Below, one piece after another: positions 26,145-34,818 of a stretch of 50,399 nucleotides of DNA; position 1 is the first letter of the stretch, and each line of letters begins with the position of its first letter. The stretch lies in the NCBI GenBank assembly GCA_038524325.1, contig JBCBIS010000005.1:1-50399 (forward strand), written 5' to 3'. Both the position numbers and the translations under genes were made by a program. Origin of the DNA: Thermohalobaculum sp038524325. Lineage in GTDB: Bacteria > Pseudomonadota > Alphaproteobacteria > Rhodobacterales > Rhodobacteraceae. The notes beneath the pieces were generated by a model. It had not been told where the DNA came from, searched no databases, and saw nothing but the letters and a program-made list of their open reading frames with translations.

Positions 26145-27086
26145 TCATGTGGCCCTAACTATAACCCCCAGGCGCTGAATTTCCCAGACCAAATTATGCC
26201 CCGAATGGGATTTCACCCGTTCGCGCACAATTTCGCCCAGCGCCTCCAAGTCTTGCGCTGACGCCCCGCCGGTATTGATGAGAAAGTTCGAGTGTTTCGG
26301 GCTGATTTGCGCGGCGCCAAGACGCAAGCCACGGCAGCCCGCCTGGTCGATCAGCTTCCAGGCCTTCAGATCCATCGGATCATCCGCCGCCCCGGTCGAC
26401 GAGAACCCCGCCGGGTTGCGAAAAGTCGAGCCGCAGGAGCGGTCCTTGACCGGCTGGCTCGCGGCGCGTTTGGCGATGTAGCTTTCCATCAGGGCGTGGC
26501 TTTCGGCGGGATCGCCGGGGCGGCCCTGCAGGACAGCCTCGACAATCACCCACCCGTCGGGGATGGCCGAGGCGCGATAGCTGAACCCGGCCTCCGCGCC
26601 GCTCAAGACACGGGCCACACCCGAGCGGTCGAGGCAGGTCACCTCGACCACCACATCCGCGGTATAGCTGCCATAGCACCCCGCGTTCATCTTGATGGCG
26701 CCGCCGATCGTGCCGGGGATGGTCCGCAGAAACTCCAGCCCGGCGATCCCCGCATTGGCCGCCCGCTTCGCCGCATGGGCGTCGAGGAGGGCGGCACCGA
26801 CCCGGACCCGGTGCCCCTCCAGCACCTCGAGTCCAGCAAAGGCCCGGCCCATGCGGATCGCAACGCCCGGCAGGCCGCCATCGCGCAGGATCATGTTGGA
26901 GCAGACCCCAAGCGGAGTGATCGGCGTCTCGGCGGGGCAGGTCGCCAGGAAATCGCTCAGGTCCTCTCGGTCCGCCGGTTGGAACAGCACCTCAGCCGGG
27001 CCGCCGACCCGCAGCCAGGTCATGGGCGCGAGCAGCCGCTGATGCTCGAGCCGGCCACGCACCTTTGGCAGCGTATCGGGCATCAT
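26145..27086 (-). CDS. murB: UDP-N-acetylmuramate dehydrogenase MurB
   Basis: FAD enzyme that reduces enolpyruvyl-UDP-GlcNAc to UDP-MurNAc. The 313-residue protein shows the FAD-domain motifs WLRVGGPAEVLF and RTIPGTIGGAIKMNAGCYG, and the C-terminal substrate-domain motif SCGSTFRNPAG with the catalytic Ser. Two ATGs are adjacent at the start. The gap to murC upstream is 115 bases, one of the few non-overlapping junctions in the cluster, and I see no gene in it. Confidence 0.95.
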   Translation of the reverse strand: MMPDTLPKVRGRLEHQRLLAPMTWLRVGGPAEVLFQPADREDLSDFLATCPAETPITPLGVCSNMILRDGGLPGVAIRMGRAFAGLEVLEGHRVRVGAALLDAHAAKRAANAGIAGLEFLRTIPGTIGGAIKMNAGCYGSYTADVVVEVTCLDRSGVARVLSGAEAGFSYRASAIPDGWVIVEAVLQGRPGDPAESHALMESYIAKRAASQPVKDRSCGSTFRNPAGFSSTGAADDPMDLKAWKLIDQAGCRGLRLGAAQISPKHSNFLINTGGASAQDLEALGEIVRERVKSHSGHNLVWEIQRLGVIVRAT

Positions 27087-27201
27087 CCAGAGATTCCCCT
27101 ATGGCAGCGCTTTGGGGCTTGCGAACGTTTGCTTGGGCGAGCGGAGAAAGTCATGGCTGTCGCACATCGTCCCTGCCCCCTTGCCTTGGCGCCCGAACGG
27201 T

Positions 27202-28623
27202 TCACTCCGCTGCCTGCTGCGCCTTTTCCAGCAATTGCTCCGGCAGGGCATTGGTCCAGGCGGAGATCGTGCCAGCGCCGAGGCAGACCACCAGATCGCC
27301 CGGCTGGGCCTGGGCGCGGACAAAATCGGCGAGGCCTTCGGGCGCGCGCAGGGCATGGGCCTGGCGGTGGCCGTGGGCGCGGAGGCGTCCGACCAGCGTA
27401 TCGCGTCTGACACCGTCGATTGGCGCCTCCCCCGCCGCGAAGACATCGGTGATGGCGACCACATCGGCGTCGTTGAAGGCAGTGCAGAACTCCTCGAACA
27501 GATCGTGCAGGCGGCTGTAGCGGTGCGGCTGGTGGATGGCGATGACCCGCCCGCCCTCGGCATCGACCGACGCGCGGGCGGCCTTCAGCACAGCCGCGAT
27601 CTCCACCGGGTGGTGGCCGTAATCGTCGATGATCGTCGCCCCGTTCCAGGTGCCAACCCGGGTGAAGCGTCGCTTGACACCATCGAAGCCTGCCAACCCG
27701 CGGGCGATATCGGGCAGATCGATTTTCAGCTCGCGCGCCACGCCGATGGCGGCCAGCGCGTTCAGCACATTGTGCTCGCCCGGCATCGGCAGGGTCATCG
27801 GATGGGTGCCCTCGTCCCGCAGCACCACGTCAAAGGCCATGCCGCCGTTCTCGTAGTGGATATTCTCTGCCCGGATATCCGCTTGGCGCGAGGTGCCATA
27901 GGTGACCACGCGGCGATCGGTGACGCGGCCGATCAAGCTCTGCACCTCGGGATGATCGATGCAGGCGACGAGAGCGCCATAGAACGGGATGTTGGAGACG
28001 AAGGCATCGAACCCGTCGCGCAGCGCCTCCACAGTCCCGTAGTGGTCCATATGCTCTGGGTCGATATTGGTCACGATGGCAATCGTGGCGGGAAGCTTCA
28101 CGAAGGTGCCGTCGCTCTCATCAGCCTCGACCACCATCCAGCGGCCCTCGCCCTTGCGGGCGTTCGAGCCGTAGGCATGGATGATCCCGCCATTGATGAC
28201 GGTCGGATCCTCGCCGCCTGCGTCCAGCAGTGCCGCGACCAGCGAGGTCGTTGTGGTCTTCCCGTGAGTCCCACCCACGGCCACGTTCCAGCGCAGGCGC
28301 ATCAGTTCGGCCAGCATCTCGGCCCGGCGCACCACGGGCAGGGCGCGGGCGCGGGCCTCGTCCAGCTCGGCATTGCCGCGCTTGATGGCCGAGGAGATCA
28401 CCACAACCCCGGCCTCGCCCAGATTCTCGGCGCTTTGCCCGATGAAGATCTGCGCGCCCAGATTGCGCAGCCGCTGCACGATCGCGCTGTCCTTGAGGTC
28501 CGAGCCCTGCACGCGATAGCCCAAATTCAGCATCACCTCGGCGATCCCCGACATGCCGATCCCGCCGATCCCGACGAAATGGATGGGTCCGATATCCAGC
28601 GGCAGGGCGGTAGGTGGGTTCAT
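27202..28623 (-). CDS. murC: UDP-N-acetylmuramate--L-alanine ligase MurC
   Basis: Adds L-Ala to UDP-MurNAc. The 473-residue Mur ligase has the N-terminal Rossmann motif VGIGGIGMSGIAEV (17-30), the ATP-binding loop GTHGKTT (118-124), ESDGTF, and the C-terminal motif DDYGHHPVEI. It is full length. murG ends 36 bases upstream. GGAGCCCTGAGAG precedes the ATG. Confidence 0.97.
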   Translation of the reverse strand: MNPPTALPLDIGPIHFVGIGGIGMSGIAEVMLNLGYRVQGSDLKDSAIVQRLRNLGAQIFIGQSAENLGEAGVVVISSAIKRGNAELDEARARALPVVRRAEMLAELMRLRWNVAVGGTHGKTTTTSLVAALLDAGGEDPTVINGGIIHAYGSNARKGEGRWMVVEADESDGTFVKLPATIAIVTNIDPEHMDHYGTVEALRDGFDAFVSNIPFYGALVACIDHPEVQSLIGRVTDRRVVTYGTSRQADIRAENIHYENGGMAFDVVLRDEGTHPMTLPMPGEHNVLNALAAIGVARELKIDLPDIARGLAGFDGVKRRFTRVGTWNGATIIDDYGHHPVEIAAVLKAARASVDAEGGRVIAIHQPHRYSRLHDLFEEFCTAFNDADVVAITDVFAAGEAPIDGVRRDTLVGRLRAHGHRQAHALRAPEGLADFVRAQAQPGDLVVCLGAGTISAWTNALPEQLLEKAQQAAE

Positions 28624-28659
28624 CTCTCAGGGCTCCGTTGCGATGGGTCAGCGGCCCTA

Positions 28660-29760
28660 TCAGCCTATGCCGGAAAAGCCAAGGGTCTCGACCAAATTGG
28701 CGAGGTCATTGGTCGCCTGTGGCCGCGCCACCTCGCGGGCATTGTCGGACATCGCCAGGGCGCGCTCGGGGTCGTTGAGGATTTCCTCGATATGATGCGA
28801 CAGCACCTCGCGGGTCAGCCCGTCCTCCTGCAACAGGACCGCGCCGCCGACCAATTCCAACGCCTTAGCATTGGCCGTCTGATGATCGTCCATCGCATGG
28901 GGATAGGGGATCAGGATCGAGGGCCGCGCCATGACCGACAACTCGGCCACCGAGGAGGCGCCCGCACGGCTGATCACCAGATGAGACTGGCGAAAGCGCC
29001 GGGGGATATCGTCGAAAAACGGCTGCACCTCGGCCTCGATCTTGCCGCGGGCATAGACTGCTTTCGCTTCCTCGGCATCCTCATCGCGGGCCTGATGCGC
29101 GACGCGGAGGCGTTTGCGCATCTCGTCCGACAACGTGACCAGCGCCCGCGGCGCATAACGAGACAGAGCCCGCGCCCCCTGGCTGCCGCCAATCACCAGA
29201 ACCCGCAGCGCGCCATTCGGTTTGGGCGGCAGATAGGGCATGTTCGCCATGCGCTGGATCGGGCCGCGCACTGGGTTGCCGAGATGGACAAGCTCGGCCC
29301 CAGCCGGCGCGTTGGTCACGGGCCAGGTGCCGCAGACCACGCGGTTGACCCGGGTCGCGAACAGCTTGTTCACCCGGCCGAGCACGCCGTTCTGTTCGTG
29401 GATCAGCCGCGGGATACCCATCGACAGCGCCGCGGAGAGGGCCGGCAAGGAGGGGTACCCGCCAAACCCCGCCACCACATCGGGCCTCCGCCGCTTGAAG
29501 GCGCGCCGTGCCTCGGTGCCGCCCATCAACAATTGCCACGGCACGGCCAGCTTGGCTCTCAGCCCGCCGCGGGCGAAGGTGGCCGAGGACAGCTCCATCC
29601 GCTTCACATCGCTGGGAAAGCCGCTGGCATAGCGGACCCCACGCTCATCGGTGGTCAGCATCACGGACCAACCGCGGCCCAGCATCTCCTCGGCCAGCGC
29701 CTGGGCGGGAAACATATGCCCGCCCGTGCCCCCCGCCGCGATGGCCAGAAGATGGCTCAC
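28660..29760 (-). CDS. murG: UDP-GlcNAc:lipid I N-acetylglucosaminyltransferase MurG
   Basis: Membrane-associated GT-B glycosyltransferase making lipid II on the cytoplasmic face. The 366-residue protein begins with the G-loop AIAAGGTGGHMFPAQALA, has VVAGFGGYPSLPAL, HEQNGVLGRVNKL, VIGGSQGARAL and the donor-site SRAGASSVAEL. The ATG overlaps the ftsW stop by four bases (ATGA). Confidence 0.97.
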   Translation of the reverse strand: MSHLLAIAAGGTGGHMFPAQALAEEMLGRGWSVMLTTDERGVRYASGFPSDVKRMELSSATFARGGLRAKLAVPWQLLMGGTEARRAFKRRRPDVVAGFGGYPSLPALSAALSMGIPRLIHEQNGVLGRVNKLFATRVNRVVCGTWPVTNAPAGAELVHLGNPVRGPIQRMANMPYLPPKPNGALRVLVIGGSQGARALSRYAPRALVTLSDEMRKRLRVAHQARDEDAEEAKAVYARGKIEAEVQPFFDDIPRRFRQSHLVISRAGASSVAELSVMARPSILIPYPHAMDDHQTANAKALELVGGAVLLQEDGLTREVLSHHIEEILNDPERALAMSDNAREVARPQATNDLANLVETLGFSGIG

Positions 29761-30920
29761 ATCGCGCTCCGCAGATCGGCGGCGGCGTCATGTGGGCGCG
29801 ACCGGGTCAGCGCCAACAACGCCCCCATACCGATCGCCGCAGCGACCATCGACGAGCCGCCATAGGAAATGAAGGGCAATGTCATCCCCTTCGCAGGCAA
29901 CAGACGGATCGCGACCGAGAGGTTAACGAAGGCCTGCAGACCGAACAGGACTGCCAGACCCGACCCGGCGAGGCGGACGAACAGGCTGCGCTCCTCCTGC
30001 AGGCGGGCAAGCGCACGCAGCGTGATGAACAGGAAGACCCCGATGATGGCCACGGTAAAGACCAGGCCGAACTCCTCGGCCGCCACGGCGATGATGAAAT
30101 CCGTATGGGCGTCCGGCAGGGTCCATTTCACCTGTCCCTGTGCCGCGCCGACACCGAACAGCCCGCCCTCGCGGATCGCGGTCTGCGCATAGGCAAGCTG
30201 CGTGTTCGGGTCGAGCTGCTCGGAGAGATAGCCGTTGATCCGCCGGGCGAAATGCTCCGAGCTCTGATAGGCGATCCAGCCCGAGGCGCCGATGAACCCG
30301 CCGAGGCCGAGCAGGACCCAGATGCGCGCTCCAGCGACAAAGATCATCGCAGCCCAGACACCCAGCAACAGCACGGCCTGTCCGAAATCCGGCTGCATCG
30401 CCAGCATCCCGGCGATCAGGATCGCCATCAAACCCGACAGGGTCAGGCCCGGCGGCCCGTGTTTCTCCGCACTCCCGGCCATCAGCCAGGCCATCGCCAG
30501 GACGAAACCGCATTTGAGAAACTCCGAGGGCTGCAACGAGATGAAACCCAGCGAGTACCAGCGCGTCGCACCCTTGCCGAAATCGGTGCCAAAGACCGGC
30601 AGCAGAGCGGTCGCGACGAGGAACCCGAGGAACAAGAGCACGCCCAACCGACGCACGGTGCGCAGCTGGCACATCGACACGGCGGCGATGATCCCGAATC
30701 CCAGCAGCATGAACACCGCGTGCCGTGCCACATAGTGATAGGTCCAGAGCCCGTTCTTGAAGGCCAGGGGCGGCGATGCCGCCAGCGCCAGGACAAGCCC
30801 GACGGCAAAGAGCGCCGCAACGGCCCCCAGCGTCCAGCGATCAACCGAATGCCACCAATCTCCGATGATCGAGGCATCCGCCTTGGGTTTCGCAAGGTTC
30901 CGGAAGGCAATTTCGGTCAT
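29757..30920 (-). CDS. ftsW: Lipid II polymerase FtsW (SEDS family)
   Basis: Septal glycosyltransferase of the SEDS family working with FtsI. The 387-residue protein has about ten membrane spans and SEDS motifs such as QPSEFLKCGFVLAMAWL, QPDFGQAVLLLGVW and, near the end, GMTLPFISYGGSSMVA. The N-terminal cytoplasmic tail is about 30 residues. It overlaps murD upstream and murG downstream by four bases each, in the order murD, ftsW, murG. Confidence 0.96.
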   Translation of the reverse strand: MTEIAFRNLAKPKADASIIGDWWHSVDRWTLGAVAALFAVGLVLALAASPPLAFKNGLWTYHYVARHAVFMLLGFGIIAAVSMCQLRTVRRLGVLLFLGFLVATALLPVFGTDFGKGATRWYSLGFISLQPSEFLKCGFVLAMAWLMAGSAEKHGPPGLTLSGLMAILIAGMLAMQPDFGQAVLLLGVWAAMIFVAGARIWVLLGLGGFIGASGWIAYQSSEHFARRINGYLSEQLDPNTQLAYAQTAIREGGLFGVGAAQGQVKWTLPDAHTDFIIAVAAEEFGLVFTVAIIGVFLFITLRALARLQEERSLFVRLAGSGLAVLFGLQAFVNLSVAIRLLPAKGMTLPFISYGGSSMVAAAIGMGALLALTRSRPHDAAADLRSAM

Positions 30921-32314
30921 GCGCTGTCCTCCAAGAGAGGGGCCACGAGGGCGCGGAACGCGTCGCCCCTTGCCTCGAAGCTCGTGAATTGATCCCAGCT
31001 TGCCGCGGCTGGGGCAAGCAGGATGGTATCGCCCGCCACGGCCTCGGCCTGCGCTGACGCGAGGGCGGCGTCCAGGGTGCCGCTGATCTCGTGGGCGGTG
31101 CCGGTCAGCGTCTCGGCAAAAGCCGCCGCGCTCTCACCGATCAGATAGGCTTTCGAGATCCGGTCAAAAAGCGGGGCGAGCGGGGCGATGCCGCCCTCCT
31201 TCGCCTGTCCGCCGGCGATCCAGCGGATCCGTTCGAAGCTCAACAGCGCTTTTTCGGCAGCATCGGCATTGGTCGCCTTGCTGTCGTTGACATAGGTGAT
31301 GCCATTGGCGGAGCCGAGCCGCTCCATCCGATGCGCCAGGCCGGGAAAGCTGGCCAGCCCCGCCTCGAGCCTGCGCGGCGCGACGCCCACGGCCCGGGCG
31401 GCGGCATAGGCGGCACAGGCGTTCTGATGATTATGGGCGCCGATCAGACCGGGACAGACCCGCAGGTCGATGGCCGCCATCTGCTTGCCGCCACGCCATT
31501 CCGTGAGGTGGTTCTTGTTCATGAAGACCGACCAGCCCTCGCCGCGCAGACGCTGGGTATTCGAGATCTGGATTGCCTCGGGCCCGACCGTATTGGCCAG
31601 GAACCGGCCCTCCGGCCCGTCGACGCCGATGATCGCCCGCTCCGGTCCGCCCATCTCGAACAGGCGTTTCTTGGCGCAGAAATACCCCCCCATCCCGCCA
31701 TGACGATCGAGATGGTCCGGGCTGAGGTTCAAGAAAACCGCGATATCCGGTGCTAGGGCCCGAGCCAGTTCGGTCTGGTAGGAGCTGAGTTCCAGCACAA
31801 CCACCTCGCCCGGCCCCGGATTGTCGAGATCGAGCACCCCGCGGCCGATATTGCCGCCCATCTGAGCGTGCCGCCCGGCCTCGGTCAGCAAGTGATAGGT
31901 CAGCGCGGTGGTCGTGGATTTCCCGTTCGAGCCAGTGATGCAGAGGATCTTTGGCGCGCCCTCATCGGCACCCTCACGTTCGGGATCGGCCATGGCCTGA
32001 AAGAACAGCGAGACATCATTGTCCACCGGCACCCCCACCTCCCAGGCCGCCGCCACCGCCGGATGGGGCGTGGGATAGTGATGCGGGATGCCCGGCGAGA
32101 CGATCAGGAGCGAGAGCGTCGCTGCCTCTCGCAGCCGTGCAAGCTCGGCAATCGAGAGGCCCTCGGCTGCCGCCGTCTCCAGAGCGGCTTTGCCGTCATC
32201 CCAGCAGAGAACCGTCGCTCCGCCCGCCTTTAACGCACGCGCGGCCGAGAGCCCTGATTTCCCGAGACCCAAAACGCCGACGGTGACGCCTGCATATGCC
32301 CGCAGCGGGATCAC
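30917..32314 (-). CDS. murD: UDP-N-acetylmuramoyl-L-alanine--D-glutamate ligase MurD
   Basis: Adds D-Glu to the growing stem. The protein of about 465 residues has VGVLGLGKSGLSAARAL at the N-terminus, ATP loop GSNGKST (128-134), NLSPDHLDRHG and YVNDSKATNADA near the C-terminal domain. I chose GTG at 32314, which forms a GTGA overlap with the mraY stop; the frame also has an upstream start at 32368 inside mraY that would add 18 polar, unconserved residues. ftsW follows with a four-base overlap. Confidence 0.94.
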   Translation of the reverse strand: MIPLRAYAGVTVGVLGLGKSGLSAARALKAGGATVLCWDDGKAALETAAAEGLSIAELARLREAATLSLLIVSPGIPHHYPTPHPAVAAAWEVGVPVDNDVSLFFQAMADPEREGADEGAPKILCITGSNGKSTTTALTYHLLTEAGRHAQMGGNIGRGVLDLDNPGPGEVVVLELSSYQTELARALAPDIAVFLNLSPDHLDRHGGMGGYFCAKKRLFEMGGPERAIIGVDGPEGRFLANTVGPEAIQISNTQRLRGEGWSVFMNKNHLTEWRGGKQMAAIDLRVCPGLIGAHNHQNACAAYAAARAVGVAPRRLEAGLASFPGLAHRMERLGSANGITYVNDSKATNADAAEKALLSFERIRWIAGGQAKEGGIAPLAPLFDRISKAYLIGESAAAFAETLTGTAHEISGTLDAALASAQAEAVAGDTILLAPAAASWDQFTSFEARGDAFRALVAPLLEDSA

Positions 32315-33396
32315 CGCAGTTTTAACGTCGCCAGACCGATCATCGCGAGGATGACGGCGATGATCCAAAAGCGGATGACGATGGTGGGTTCGGCCCAGCC
32401 TTTCTGCTCGAAATGGTGGTGGATCGGGGCCATGCGGAAGACCCGCTTGCCGGTCAGCTTAAAGCTTGCAACCTGAACGATCACGCTGACCGCCTCCAGC
32501 ACGAACAGCCCGCCGATGATCGCCAGCACGATCTCGTGTTTCGCGGCCACGGCCATAGCGCCGAGCGCACCGCCCAGAGCCAGCGAGCCGGTATCGCCCA
32601 TGAACACCATCGCGGGCGGAGCATTGTACCAGAGAAACCCGAGACCTGCGCCGATGATCGCGGCACAGATCACCGCGATCTCACCCGTGCCGGCGACGTA
32701 GTGGATGCCCAGATACTCGGTGAAATCGGTCCGCCCCACGACATAGCAGATGATCCCGAAGCTCCCCGCCGCGATCATCACCGGCATGATCGCCAGCCCG
32801 TCGAGCCCGTCGGTCAGGTTCACCGCATTGGCGCTGCCCGCAATCACCAGCATCGCGAAGGGAGCATAGAAGAACCCGAGATAGATCAGCGTGTCCTTCA
32901 AAACTGGCATGGCGACCTGGTTCTGCAAAGGCGCGGGCTGCAAATGGGTCGCCCAGACCGCCGCGATCAGGCTGATGCCGAGGCCCAGGGCCAGGCGGAT
33001 CTTGCCCGGTACGCCCTTGACCGAGAATTTGGTCACTTTGGCATAATCATCCGCGAACCCGATCAGCCCGAACCCGGCCGTCACCATCAGGACGATCCAG
33101 ACAAAGCCGTTATCCAGCCGCGCCCAGAGCAAGGCCGACAGAAGCAGCCCGCCCAGGATCATCACACCGCCCATTGTGGGGGTGCCCGCCTTCTCGACGA
33201 TATGGCGCTGCGGGCCGTCCTCGCGGATCGGCTGGCCCTTTTTCTGCATCCGGCGCAGCCAGTTGATAATCGGCCGGCCCAGCAGGAAACCGAACAGCAT
33301 CGCTGTCAGGAACGCGCCACCCGCCCGGAAGGTGATATAGCGAAACAGGTTGAACAGATCGCCGCCATCGCTGAACTGGCTGAGGTAATAAAACAT
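32311..33396 (-). CDS. mraY: Phospho-N-acetylmuramoyl-pentapeptide transferase MraY
   Basis: Integral membrane enzyme making lipid I from UDP-MurNAc-pentapeptide and undecaprenyl phosphate. The 361-residue protein has ten hydrophobic spans and the family motifs GTPTMGG, FADDYAKV, NAVNLTDGLDGLA and APIHHHFEQKGW. The ATG at 33396 starts one base after the murF stop, with AAGGAG in the end of murF; the open frame to 33585 lies inside murF and is not used. murD follows with a four-base overlap. Confidence 0.97.
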   Translation of the reverse strand: MFYYLSQFSDGGDLFNLFRYITFRAGGAFLTAMLFGFLLGRPIINWLRRMQKKGQPIREDGPQRHIVEKAGTPTMGGVMILGGLLLSALLWARLDNGFVWIVLMVTAGFGLIGFADDYAKVTKFSVKGVPGKIRLALGLGISLIAAVWATHLQPAPLQNQVAMPVLKDTLIYLGFFYAPFAMLVIAGSANAVNLTDGLDGLAIMPVMIAAGSFGIICYVVGRTDFTEYLGIHYVAGTGEIAVICAAIIGAGLGFLWYNAPPAMVFMGDTGSLALGGALGAMAVAAKHEIVLAIIGGLFVLEAVSVIVQVASFKLTGKRVFRMAPIHHHFEQKGWAEPTIVIRFWIIAVILAMIGLATLKLR

Positions 33397-33397
33397 C

Positions 33398-34816
33398 TCA
33401 AAGCTCCTTGGACGCGGGCGCAGCCCCCAGCGCGCGCACTGCCTCGACGACGCGGGCCATCGCCGATCCCAGGGACCCCTTGACCATGGCCACGTCGCCC
33501 GCGTCAAGCAGGCGGGGGACGCGGGCGGCGAGGTCGTGGCTGTCCTGCGCCCAGGTGCCGCGCTTCTCGGGCGGCAGCGCAGCATGCAGGTGGCGCATCA
33601 GCGGGCCGCAGCAATGCACCAGATCGATCTGCGCCAGCGCGTCGGTCAGGCCGGCATGCAGATCGGCCTCGGTCTCGCCCAGCTCCAACATGTCGCCCAG
33701 AAAGGCGATCCGCCGGCCCTTTTCGATACGGCCCACATGGTCGGTGACATGGGAAGCGGCCAGCACCTCCAGCGCGGCGCGCATCGAGGCGGGATTGGCG
33801 TTGTAGCTTTCGTCGATCAGCGTGATCTCGCCATCGATCCCGTGCGGACCGAGCAGGATGCGCGCCCGTTGCCCGCGGCCATCCGGCGGGCTCCAGGCGG
33901 CCAGCGCCAGGGCGGCACGGGCCAGATCGCCGCCAACCGCTTCGACAGCACCCAGCGCTGCCAGGGCGTTGCGCGCGAAATGCTTGCCCGGCGCTCCGAT
34001 CTTGGCGACCAGCGGGCGCCCCTGCAACTCAGCCTTCAGAACAGTGGCTTGGTCGGCAATTTCGGCGGAGATCAGGCAGAGCTCGCCCGTGTTTCCGAAC
34101 CCGATCTTGCGCGCATTGGTCTGCGCCGCCAGCCGGTCGTGATAGGGGTTGTCCCGGTTCAGGATCGCCACGCCCTCGGGTCCTAGGCCGGCGAAGATCT
34201 CGGCCTTGGCATCGGCGATCTCGCCGACATCCTTGAAAGCCGCCAGATGCACCGCCTCGACCGTGGTGATGATCGCCACATCGGGGCGGGCCATCCGACT
34301 GAGCGGGGTGATCTCGCCCGGGTGGTTCATGCCGATCTCGATCACGGCATAGGCCGTCTCGGCGGGCATTCGGGCCAGGGTCAGCGGGACACCCCAATGG
34401 TTGTTATAGCTTTTCTCGGCGGCATGGGTGGCACCCTGCCCAGCCAACATCGCCGCCAGCATCTCCTTGGTCGAGGTCTTGCCGACCGAGCCTGTCACGG
34501 CGATCACCTTCGCCCCGGTGCGCGCCCGCCCCGCGCGGCCCAGCGCTTCCAGCGCCGTCATTGTGTCCTCGACCACCAGAAGCGGCTGCGGACCGGTCAG
34601 CGCTTCGGGCCAGTCATGGACCAGCGCCGCCGCTGCCCCGGCCTCGAGCGCCTGAGCGACGAAGTCGTGCCCGTCGCGATTGTCGCCCTTCAACGCAACG
34701 AACAGCTCCCCCGGTTGGATCGTGCGGGTGTCGATCGAGATTCCGGTCACCCCGGTCCAATCACCGGACGCCTCGCCCTCGGTCGCGGCAAGCAGATCAT
34801 CGCGTGTCCAGAGCAT
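33398..34816 (-). CDS. murF: UDP-MurNAc-tripeptide--D-Ala-D-Ala ligase MurF
   Basis: Adds the D-Ala-D-Ala made by Ddl. The 472-residue Mur ligase has the N-terminal ISIDTRTIQPGELFVAL motif, ATP loop GSVGKTS (109-115), a KSYNNHWGVPLTL segment typical of MurF, and IDESYNANPASMRAAL in the C-terminal half. It starts two bases after murE and ends one base before mraY. Confidence 0.97.
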   Translation of the reverse strand: MLWTRDDLLAATEGEASGDWTGVTGISIDTRTIQPGELFVALKGDNRDGHDFVAQALEAGAAAALVHDWPEALTGPQPLLVVEDTMTALEALGRAGRARTGAKVIAVTGSVGKTSTKEMLAAMLAGQGATHAAEKSYNNHWGVPLTLARMPAETAYAVIEIGMNHPGEITPLSRMARPDVAIITTVEAVHLAAFKDVGEIADAKAEIFAGLGPEGVAILNRDNPYHDRLAAQTNARKIGFGNTGELCLISAEIADQATVLKAELQGRPLVAKIGAPGKHFARNALAALGAVEAVGGDLARAALALAAWSPPDGRGQRARILLGPHGIDGEITLIDESYNANPASMRAALEVLAASHVTDHVGRIEKGRRIAFLGDMLELGETEADLHAGLTDALAQIDLVHCCGPLMRHLHAALPPEKRGTWAQDSHDLAARVPRLLDAGDVAMVKGSLGSAMARVVEAVRALGAAPASKEL

Positions 34817-34818
34817 CG

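Noticed and set aside
27112..29865. A 917-codon open frame on the plus strand
   Set aside because: It lies wholly antisense to murC, murG and part of ftsW, which have full conserved motifs; its product is His-, Arg- and Gln-rich without any recognised domain. GC-rich DNA routinely gives such frames.
29508..30992. A 494-codon plus-strand frame
   Set aside because: Antisense to ftsW and murG; low-complexity Arg/Gln/Asp-rich product.
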